64,000 nt of DNA from assembly GCA_017526525.1 (NCBI GenBank), contig JAFXRG010000005.1, forward strand, positions 34,944-98,943, read 5' to 3'. Each line of letters starts with the position of its first letter. Within the stretch, counting starts at the first letter, position 1. This document shows, in pieces, positions 17,235-23,809 of the stretch. Source of the stretch: Clostridia bacterium (GTDB lineage: Bacteria; Bacillota; Clostridia; Christensenellales; Aristaeellaceae). The translations under genes and the position numbers were made by a program. A model generated the notes under the pieces. That model did not search any database. It saw nothing but the letters and a program-made list of their open reading frames with translations, and had not been told where the DNA came from.

Positions 17235-18769
17235 ACGGTGTTCTGAATATCTCTTCATCGCCTCATACGCGGGACAGATGGACCACTCCGTATATTATGC
17301 GCATGGTGGTCCTGAGCCTGCTGCCGGCGACTGTGGTGGGCATTGTGGTTCACGGATGGCAGGCCTTCGGGATCATCGCGCTGGCCGTTGTGTCCGCGGT
17401 GGCCTCCGAGTGGGTTTTCAACAAGATCTGCCACAAACCGGATACCATCTGGGACGGCAGCGCGGCGGTTACGGGACTGCTGCTGGCCTTGTCCCTGGGA
17501 CCGAAAACCCCGTTGTATATTCCGGTGATCGGTTCCGTGTTTGCCATTGTTGTGTGCAAGGGCTGCTTCGGCGGACTGGGCAAGAACTTCATTAACCCGG
17601 CGCTGGCCGCCCGGTGCTTCCTGCTGATTTCCTTTGCAAACGCCATGACCATCAAGCCCTCCCTGGACGCGGTTGCATCGGCAACCCCCGTGGGCGCGCT
17701 GAAAGCCCTGGAGCAGGTGGATATCACAAAGATGTTCCTGGGAACGGCGGACGGCGTCATCGGCAGCTCGATCCTGGCGCTGCTGGTGGGCGGTTTGCTG
17801 CTGTGGAGCCTGGATATCATTCACGGCCAGATTTGCTTCTCGGTGCTGATCGGCTTCACGCTGCTGATCGGCCTGTTCGGCGGGGAAGGATTCAACCCGC
17901 GGTTCCTGCTGGCGCACCTGTGCGGCGGCGGCGTGGTGATGGGCGCCTTCTTTATGGCCACGGACTATGTGACCAGCCCGGTGAGCCGGCTGGGACAGTT
18001 TATTTACGGCTGCCTGATCGGCGTGCTGGGCGGTATTTTCCGCCTTTGGGGCAACACGGCGGACTCCTTCAGCTATGCGATTATTATCGGCAATGTCTGC
18101 ACGCCCCTGATTGACACGTATATTGTCCAGAAGCCCCTGGCATACCGGAAAGTCGGGAAGACCCGGCCGGTGAAGAAAGAACCTTTCCGGATTCCGCGGC
18201 CGGTGATTGCACTGACCATTATCGCGGCGCTGGCTGGACTGGCGCTGAGCGGAGTCTATTCTGTCACCAAGGGCACCATCGAAGCCCAGGAGATTGCGAA
18301 GGAAACGGAAGCCTACAAGGCGGTCTGCCCCGACGCGGCATCCTTTGCCAACGCGGACCAGGCGGAGAAAGCCCTGAAGGAATATGAAGGAAAAACCACC
18401 CGCGTCAACAAGGCGTATATCGCGAAGGACGCTGCCGGAAACACCATCGGATACGCGCTGAACGTGTCCTCCAAGGGATTCGGCGGAACCGTGACCCTGG
18501 CCATGGGCCTGACGGCAGACGGAAAGATTATCGGTATTTCCTTCACCGAACTGAATGAAACGGCCGGCCTGGGTATGAAGGCGGATGAACCTGCCTTCAG
18601 GGAACAGTTTAACGGCCGGGGCGGAGAGCTGATCCTGGTCAAGGGGACGGCCTCCGGTGAACAGGAAATCTGCGCGATCACCGGCGCATCCGTCACGTCC
18701 AACGCCGTGATCAGCGCCGTGAACGCCGGTCTCGACCTGTATGAGACAACGCTGAAAGGAGGCAACTAA
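17231..18769 (+). CDS. RnfD-RnfG fusion protein of the Rnf complex
   Basis: A single 512-residue reading frame contains both subunits. Residues 1-312 are RnfD: multiple membrane helices, CKGCFGGLGKNFINPALAARC and the FMN site ASATPVGAL with Thr152 as expected acceptor. Residues about 315-512 are RnfG: a membrane helix (VIALTIIAALAGLALSGVY) and an FMN-binding domain ending ITGASVTSNAV, in which Thr489 is the likely FMN-phosphothreonine. Normally these are separate proteins of about 310 and 190 residues. The frame is continuous through the joint, with no stop or internal ribosome site seen. Both halves keep their motifs, so the fusion should work. The FMN would be attached by ApbE, which is not in the window. 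Confidence 0.92.
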   Translation: MNGVLNISSSPHTRDRWTTPYIMRMVVLSLLPATVVGIVVHGWQAFGIIALAVVSAVASEWVFNKICHKPDTIWDGSAAVTGLLLALSLGPKTPLYIPVIGSVFAIVVCKGCFGGLGKNFINPALAARCFLLISFANAMTIKPSLDAVASATPVGALKALEQVDITKMFLGTADGVIGSSILALLVGGLLLWSLDIIHGQICFSVLIGFTLLIGLFGGEGFNPRFLLAHLCGGGVVMGAFFMATDYVTSPVSRLGQFIYGCLIGVLGGIFRLWGNTADSFSYAIIIGNVCTPLIDTYIVQKPLAYRKVGKTRPVKKEPFRIPRPVIALTIIAALAGLALSGVYSVTKGTIEAQEIAKETEAYKAVCPDAASFANADQAEKALKEYEGKTTRVNKAYIAKDAAGNTIGYALNVSSKGFGGTVTLAMGLTADGKIIGISFTELNETAGLGMKADEPAFREQFNGRGGELILVKGTASGEQEICAITGASVTSNAVISAVNAGLDLYETTLKGGN

Positions 18770-18771
18770 CC

Positions 18772-19500
18772 ATGAAAAAATACTGGGAACGCCTCTGGAA
18801 CGGCCTGGTCAAGGAAAACCCGGTGCTGGTGCTGATGCTGGGCATGTGCCCGGCACTGGCGGTTTCCACCCAGGCGGCCAACGGCATCGGCATGGGCCTG
18901 AGCACCCTGGCGGTGCTGGTGCTGAGCAACCTGGTAATCAGCTGCCTGCGGAAGGTAATTCCGGACCAGGTCCGGCTGCCTGCGTACATTGTGATTGTGG
19001 CCAGCCTGGTGACGGTGACGGAACTGCTGATCAAGGCATACCTGCCTTCTCTGTATGAGGAACTGGGAATCTACATTCCCCTGATTGTTGTTAACTGCAT
19101 TATCCTGGGCCGGGCGGAAGCCTATGCCAACAAGCATACGCCTGTGCTGTCCATGCTGGACGGCATCGGCATGGGCCTGGGCTTCACGGCGGCGCTGACC
19201 CTGGCCGGCGCAATCCGGGAACTGCTGGGAACCGGAAAGATTTTCGGAGCCCAGCTGCTGCCGGAAGGCTTCGGTATGACGATTTTCATCCAGCCTCCGG
19301 GAGCTTTCCTGGTGTTCGCGCTGATTATCGCGGTGATGAATGCCATCGGCATCAAAACCCGCCAGCGCAAACTGGTGGAAAGCGGGTGCGACGGGAACTG
19401 TTCCCTGTGCGCTTCCGCCGCCTCCTGTGACACGAAGTCCGCAGAGGAGAAAAAACCGGATCCGGACCGGAAGGATGCGAAAGGAGGAGAGCAGAAATGA
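18772..19500 (+). CDS. rnfE: Rnf electron transport complex subunit E with Cys-rich tail
   Basis: A 242-residue integral membrane subunit. The RnfE core (KENPVLVLMLGMCPALAVST, IYIPLIVVNCIILGRAEAYA) is followed by about 40 extra residues. These contain four cysteines in CDGNCSLCASAASC and then a charged end. The conserved membrane Cys residues expected to hold the intramembrane iron-sulfur centre with RnfA are present. It starts 2 bases after rnfDG and overlaps rnfA by four bases (ATGA), which suggests translational coupling. Confidence 0.93.
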   Translation: MKKYWERLWNGLVKENPVLVLMLGMCPALAVSTQAANGIGMGLSTLAVLVLSNLVISCLRKVIPDQVRLPAYIVIVASLVTVTELLIKAYLPSLYEELGIYIPLIVVNCIILGRAEAYANKHTPVLSMLDGIGMGLGFTAALTLAGAIRELLGTGKIFGAQLLPEGFGMTIFIQPPGAFLVFALIIAVMNAIGIKTRQRKLVESGCDGNCSLCASAASCDTKSAEEKKPDPDRKDAKGGEQK

Positions 19501-20075
19501 AAAGCCTGATTATGATTATCATTGCGGGCGCGCTGATCAACAACGTTGTGCTGAATCAGTTCCTGGGCATCTGCTCCTTCCTGGGCGTCAGCAAGCAGAT
19601 GAAAGCCTCCATCAGCCTGGGCGGAGCCGTGATTTTCGTGATCACCATTGCCTCCGCCGTGGCCAGCCTGCTGTATGACTATGTGTTGCAGCCGCTGGGC
19701 ATGGACTTCATGAAGACGATTATCTTCATCCTGGTGATTGCGGCCCTGGTCCAGATTGTCGAAATGTTCCTGAAAAAGAAATCCCCCGCGGTTTACAATG
19801 CGCTGGGAATCTACCTGCCCCTGATTACCACCAACTGCGCGGTGCTGGGCGTGGCCCTGACCAATGTGCAGGACGGATACAACTTTATTCAGTGTGTGGC
19901 AAGCGGCTTCGGAACAGCCGTGGGGTACACCATTGCCATCGTGCTGCTGGCGGGCATCCGCAGCCGGATCAACGAGAAGGACCTTCCGGCGCCGCTGCGG
20001 GGCGCTCCCATCGTGATGATTGCCGCGGCCCTGATGTCCATCGCGTTTATGGGCTTTGGCGGACTGAATCTGTAA
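19497..20075 (+). CDS. rnfA: Rnf electron transport complex subunit A
   Basis: A 192-residue membrane protein, the normal length of RnfA, homologous to RnfE. Signatures are NNVVLNQFLGICSFLGVSKQ, YLPLITTNCAVLGVAL and the C-terminal APIVMIAAALMSIAFMGFGGL. RnfA and RnfE form the antiparallel core of the complex and are thought to share an intramembrane 2Fe-2S centre through Cys in LGICSF and TTNCAVLG, both seen here. Its start overlaps the rnfE stop. The GGAGG for rnfB follows its own stop. Confidence 0.95.
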   Translation: MKSLIMIIIAGALINNVVLNQFLGICSFLGVSKQMKASISLGGAVIFVITIASAVASLLYDYVLQPLGMDFMKTIIFILVIAALVQIVEMFLKKKSPAVYNALGIYLPLITTNCAVLGVALTNVQDGYNFIQCVASGFGTAVGYTIAIVLLAGIRSRINEKDLPAPLRGAPIVMIAAALMSIAFMGFGGLNL

Positions 20076-20088
20076 GGAGGGTCGGGAA

Positions 20089-20880
20089 ATGGATATTATC
20101 TGGATTACGACCCTGGTAATTGCCGTGATCGGTATCGTGGTTGCGGCCGGCCTGGTCTTCACGGGAAAAAAGTTTGCCGTGAAGGTGGATGAAAAAGTGG
20201 TGGCGGTTCGTGAAAAACTGCCCGGAAACAACTGCGGCGCCTGCGGATATGCCGGCTGCGACGCCCTTGCGAATGCCATCGCGAAGGGAGAGGCGGAAGT
20301 GAACGCCTGCCCGGTGGGCGGCGCGCCGGTGGCGGAGGCCATCGGATACATCATGGGGAAAACCGCCGGAACGATGGAACGGAAAACGGCCTTTGTTGCC
20401 TGCAAGGGCACCTGCAACGTAACGAAGAACCAGGGCAATTACATCGGAATCAAAGACTGCCGGGCCGCCGTGCTGTCCGGAATGAATGTAACGGACTGCA
20501 CCTATGGATGCCTGGGCTTCGGCAGCTGCGCGGAAGTTTGTCCGGAACAGGCTATTTCCGTCCAGAACGGGGTGGCGGTTGTGAACCGGAGCCGCTGCGT
20601 GAGCTGTGGCCTGTGCGCCAAGGTATGCCCCAGGGGACTGATCTCCCTGATTCCGGAAAGCCGGATTATCCGCGTACAGTGCTCCAACCGGGACAAGGGT
20701 CCGCAGGTCAAGAAGGTCTGTGCGGCCGGCTGTATCGGATGCGGCCTCTGTGCGAAGCAGTGTGAATCGGATGCGATTGAGTTTGACGGAACCCTGGCAC
20801 GGGTCAATCCTGAAAAATGTACGCTGTGTGGGAAGTGCGTGGCGAAGTGCCCGGCAAAAGTCATTACGACCCCGGTCTGA
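20089..20880 (+). CDS. rnfB: Rnf electron transport complex subunit B, polyferredoxin
   Basis: A 263-residue subunit anchored by one N-terminal membrane helix. An NNCGACGYAGC cluster domain (about residues 45-60) is followed by several 4Fe-4S sites: CTYGCLGFGSCAEVCP, CVSCGLCAKVCP, CIGCGLCAKQC and CTLCGKCVAKCP. RnfB takes electrons from reduced ferredoxin in the cytoplasm and passes them to the membrane part. GGAGGGTCGG lies upstream of the ATG. It is followed after 19 bases by the FMN-domain protein, so both are on one transcript. Confidence 0.95.
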   Translation: MDIIWITTLVIAVIGIVVAAGLVFTGKKFAVKVDEKVVAVREKLPGNNCGACGYAGCDALANAIAKGEAEVNACPVGGAPVAEAIGYIMGKTAGTMERKTAFVACKGTCNVTKNQGNYIGIKDCRAAVLSGMNVTDCTYGCLGFGSCAEVCPEQAISVQNGVAVVNRSRCVSCGLCAKVCPRGLISLIPESRIIRVQCSNRDKGPQVKKVCAAGCIGCGLCAKQCESDAIEFDGTLARVNPEKCTLCGKCVAKCPAKVITTPV

Positions 20881-20899
20881 GCGGAAAGGGGAGAAAAGC

Positions 20900-22141
20900 A
20901 TGAACGAGTTTAAGAAAAAGCAGTGGGCCAGAATCGGGCTGAGCCTGATTGCCCTGATCGCTGCGTCCCTGTTTCTGACCGGACTGGCGGGCGGAAAAAA
21001 CATGACGTACAGGATCGGGGACGGAGCCCCGGAGGTTACGGCCAGCGAACAGGGCTTCGGCGGCAAGGTGACGGTGCACGCGGTGCTGAACGGGGACAAG
21101 ACCATCAAAACCCTGAGCATTGATACGCCGGACGAAACCGCGGGACTCGGGCAGCGGGCGTCGGAGGAAGAGTTTACCGGCCAGTTTATCGGCAAGGCAG
21201 GTCCCTTTGCTTTCGGCGAAGACGGCATTGAAGCCCTGAGCGGTGCAACGGTCACGTCCAACGCGGCCCTGAAGGCGCTCAACAACGTGCTGTCGGGAGA
21301 GCCGGCGGAAGAGAAGCCCGCAGAGGAAAAGCCTGCGGAAGAGAAACCGGCGGAAGAGAAACCGGCGGAAGAGAAGCCCGCAGAGGAAAAACCCGCAGAG
21401 GAAAAACCAGCGGAAGAGAAGCCCGCGGAAACGGCCGGGGAGGATGCGATGACGCTTTCCTCCAGCGCCCAGGGCTTCGGCGGAAAAGTGACAGTGCACG
21501 CGGTGCTGAAGGATGACAATACCATTCAGAGCCTGACCATTGATACACCGGACGAAACCGCGGGCCTGGGCCAGCGGGCGTCGGAAGAAGCGTTTACGAG
21601 CCAGTTCATCGGCAAGACCGGGCCTTTCACCTACGGCAAGGACGGCATTGAAGCGCTGAGCGGCGCAACGGTCACTTCCGAAGCGGCCCTGAAGGCCATC
21701 AACATCGCGGTGGCGGGAGAGACCGGGGAAGAGAAACCCGCGGAGGAAAAGCCCGCAGAAGAAAAGCCCGCGGAAGAGAAGCCTGAGGAAGAGAAACCCG
21801 CGGAAGAAAAAAACGCGGAAACGCCTGCCGCCGTCGAAAAGGCTGAAAAGACGCCGGCGATGTTCGGCGGATATCTGTCGGTGAAAGAAACGGAATACAG
21901 CGTGATCCGGGTGATTGTCAGCACGAAGAACGGCGTCATCACCGGCTGTACCATTACTTCCGAGGAAAAGAGCAAGGGCAGCGATTTCCTGAAGGATTCA
22001 ATCCGGAAAGAGTGGGCGGATGCCATTGTCGCCGCGCAGACCGCGGAGACGGACGCGATCACCGGCGCCACCCTGAAGCTTTCTTCCGCGGCTGTGCGGG
22101 AAGCTGTTGCAGAGCTTCTTGAGACCATCGGCGGAAAGTAA
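20900..22141 (+). CDS. Membrane-anchored protein with three FMN-binding (RnfG/NqrC-like) domains joined by PAEEK linkers
   Basis: A 413-residue protein encoded as the last gene of the rnf operon. One N-terminal membrane helix (about residues 11-30) should leave the rest outside the membrane. Domain 1 (about 45-133) and domain 2 (about 185-273) are near copies and each ends in SGATVTS with the FMN-acceptor Thr (Thr119, Thr259). A third, divergent domain (about 315-413) ends in TGATLKLSS, where the acceptor position seems to be Lys, so it may not be flavinylated. The domains are separated by Pro-Ala-Glu-Glu-Lys repeats. Proteins with tandem FMN_bind domains take part in extracytosolic electron transfer in other Gram-positives; that role here is inferred. 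Confidence 0.88.
   Translation: MNEFKKKQWARIGLSLIALIAASLFLTGLAGGKNMTYRIGDGAPEVTASEQGFGGKVTVHAVLNGDKTIKTLSIDTPDETAGLGQRASEEEFTGQFIGKAGPFAFGEDGIEALSGATVTSNAALKALNNVLSGEPAEEKPAEEKPAEEKPAEEKPAEEKPAEEKPAEEKPAEEKPAETAGEDAMTLSSSAQGFGGKVTVHAVLKDDNTIQSLTIDTPDETAGLGQRASEEAFTSQFIGKTGPFTYGKDGIEALSGATVTSEAALKAINIAVAGETGEEKPAEEKPAEEKPAEEKPEEEKPAEEKNAETPAAVEKAEKTPAMFGGYLSVKETEYSVIRVIVSTKNGVITGCTITSEEKSKGSDFLKDSIRKEWADAIVAAQTAETDAITGATLKLSSAAVREAVAELLETIGGK
21302..21421 (+). repeat. Eight tandem 15-bp repeats encoding PAEEK
   Basis: Eight in-frame copies of a 15-base unit encode Pro-Ala-Glu-Glu-Lys between the first two FMN domains. A shorter run with the same unit lies at about 21730-21815. It should be an extended charged spacer, and copy number may vary between strains by slippage or recombination. 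Confidence 0.9.
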
Positions 22142-22156
22142 AAAAGAAACGAACGG

Positions 22157-22191
22157 CGGAGACTGCGGGAGAAACCGCGGTCTCCGGTTTT
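22157..22191 (+). terminator. Rho-independent terminator of the rnf operon
   Basis: GGAGAC-TGCGG and CCGCG-GTCTCC arms with a short loop, followed by GGTTTTTC. It ends the rnf operon after the FMN-domain gene. Confidence 0.8.
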
Positions 22192-22224
22192 TCGGGGGAA
22201 ACGAACGGAACGGAGGAGTATCTG

Positions 22225-23448
22225 ATGATGAAAAAAATCCTGGCAGTCCTGGTGTGCCTGACGCTGATCACAGGAGGGGTTACGGCAATGGCGGAATACA
22301 AGGAGGAAGCCTGGTACACGAACGCGATGAAGGAGTGCGAGGTGTCCCTGGGGAATAACCTGCGGCTGAAAAAGGTGATTGAACGGGCTCAAAGCGGGGA
22401 ACAGATTACCATCGGCACGGTGGGCGGATCCATTACGGAAGGCGCCCTGGCGTCGAAATACGATGAGTGCTGGGCCATGCGGTTCGCGAAGCTGTTCGGG
22501 GAAACTTACGGAACCGAAGGCGGAACAAATGTGGTCCTGGTGAATTCCGGGGTGGGAGGAACCCCTTCGCCTTTCGGATATATGCGTTACGGCCGGGATA
22601 TTCTTGACCGGGTTCCGGAGACGGATCCGGACGGATATCCGGATATTGTGGTGATCGAATATGCCGTGAACGACTGGGCGGAGCCCACCGGCTGCCGCTG
22701 CTATGAGTCCATGGTGAAGGAAATCCTGGGCCAGCCCAACGAACCGGCGGTGATCCTCCTGTTCTCAGCGAGAAACGACGGATGGAACGTGCAGAATGAG
22801 CTGCAGAAAATCGGCAGCCGCTACGACCTGCTGATGGTGTCCGTGCGGGACGGCATCTATCCCCACCTGGACAAGGATTATCCGAAAAAGAACTTCTATG
22901 CGGATGAATACCATCCCAGTTCCATCGGCCACGGCATGATGGCGGACGCCATGATGCAGGCGATCGCGGATGCCAGCGCCGCAGAGACCGCCGCGGCGGA
23001 CATCAATCCGGATGTGAAGCCGGTATACGGAACGGATTTCATGGGGCTGAAAACCATTTACGGGGAAGGCAAAACGGAAGGCGTTACCGTGGTGCGCGGA
23101 AGCTTTGACAAGATCGACAAGACCGCGTACAGCAACACGCCGGTGGGCCTGGTCTGCGGCAAGAATTTCTGCCACGGCGTTTCGTCGGGAACGGATCCCA
23201 TGACCGTGACCGGGGTGTTTGCGAAATGCCTGATCGCCTGGAAGGCTGCCGCCGAGGATACGTACGGCACCGCCGAGGTATATGTGGACGGCACCCGGAA
23301 GGCGACGCTGCGCGGCGGAAACGGGAAATGGGGCCAGAGCGAGGTTGTGCTGGTGCTGGACGATGCGGAAGCCGCGGAACACACGGTGGAAATCCGTGTG
23401 GTCGGGCAAGGCAAACGGTTTACGGTGACCGCTGTGAGCGTCCTGTAA
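22225..23448 (+). CDS. Secreted SGNH-family hydrolase, probable carbohydrate esterase
   Basis: A 407-residue exported protein (signal peptide about residues 1-25). It shows the SGNH blocks: Ser in TVGGSITEG (block I), an Asn region VNSGVGG (block II), EYAVNDW (block III) and the catalytic Asp/His in DEYHPSSIGH (block V). After about residue 270 a beta-rich C-terminal domain of unknown family follows (VYVDGTRKATLRG, HTVEIRVVGQGK). Such enzymes often remove acetyl groups from xylan or other glycans. ACGGAGGAG precedes two adjacent ATGs at 22225 and 22228. Confidence 0.82.
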   Translation: MMKKILAVLVCLTLITGGVTAMAEYKEEAWYTNAMKECEVSLGNNLRLKKVIERAQSGEQITIGTVGGSITEGALASKYDECWAMRFAKLFGETYGTEGGTNVVLVNSGVGGTPSPFGYMRYGRDILDRVPETDPDGYPDIVVIEYAVNDWAEPTGCRCYESMVKEILGQPNEPAVILLFSARNDGWNVQNELQKIGSRYDLLMVSVRDGIYPHLDKDYPKKNFYADEYHPSSIGHGMMADAMMQAIADASAAETAAADINPDVKPVYGTDFMGLKTIYGEGKTEGVTVVRGSFDKIDKTAYSNTPVGLVCGKNFCHGVSSGTDPMTVTGVFAKCLIAWKAAAEDTYGTAEVYVDGTRKATLRGGNGKWGQSEVVLVLDDAEAAEHTVEIRVVGQGKRFTVTAVSVL

Positions 23449-23497
23449 AGACGGAGAAGCGGGTACAGCAAAAATGCATTCCGAAACGGGAAAAGGC

Positions 23498-23527
23498 TTG
23501 ACAACCGGTTTTGAGGAGTGTTAGAAT
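23498..23527 (+). promoter_or_regulatory. Promoter of the T-box leader
   Basis: TTGACA (23498-23503), 18-base spacer, TAGAAT (23522-23527), directly upstream of the T-box leader. Confidence 0.7.
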
Positions 23528-23529
23528 AC

Positions 23530-23797
23530 GCGTAATTTCATACAAGGCGATGACGAAGACGGAACAGCAGGAGGTCCCACAGAGAGCCGGGAACGGTGTG
23601 AACCGGCGGACTGAAGCTTCATCCCATCACTTCCGAGCCGGAGATCCGAACGGTTCTGCTCAGTAGGCGTCTCCCGTGAATGCTGCGTGAATGCATAGGG
23701 CATGTCAGTGCCTGAAGAGGTGTGGAAAACACACAATTTGAGTGGTACCGCGAGTCATATGACCCGTCTCAAAGAAGAGACGGGTCATTTTTTTGAA
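23530..23797 (+). promoter_or_regulatory. T-box riboswitch, specifier probably AUC (Ile)
   Basis: The leader has the full T-box order. Stem I begins with GATGACGAAGA and carries the distal AGAGAGCCGG...GGTGTGAACCGG element. The 3' side reads CCC-ATC-ACTTCCGAGCC, where AUC is the best specifier candidate by analogy with the NNN-ACC-xxxGAGC pattern. The T-box sequence AGTGGTACCGCG lies at 23741-23752, and its TGGT would pair with ACCA, so the tRNA has discriminator A as tRNA-Ile does. A 12-bp terminator stem (23759-23770 with 23777-23788) and T7 end the leader. Uncharged tRNA should favour read-through into the ligase gene. Class certain, specifier tentative. Confidence 0.92.
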
Positions 23798-23809
23798 AGG
23801 AGAACCCCT

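Noticed and set aside
21302-21815. Regular short repeats that could suggest a CRISPR array
   Set aside because: The 15-base units have no spacers and encode PAEEK in frame within a protein linker.
23702-23809. Upstream extension of the acyl-CoA ligase reading frame
   Set aside because: It runs through the T-box and terminator. The ATG at 23810 has a proper ribosome site.
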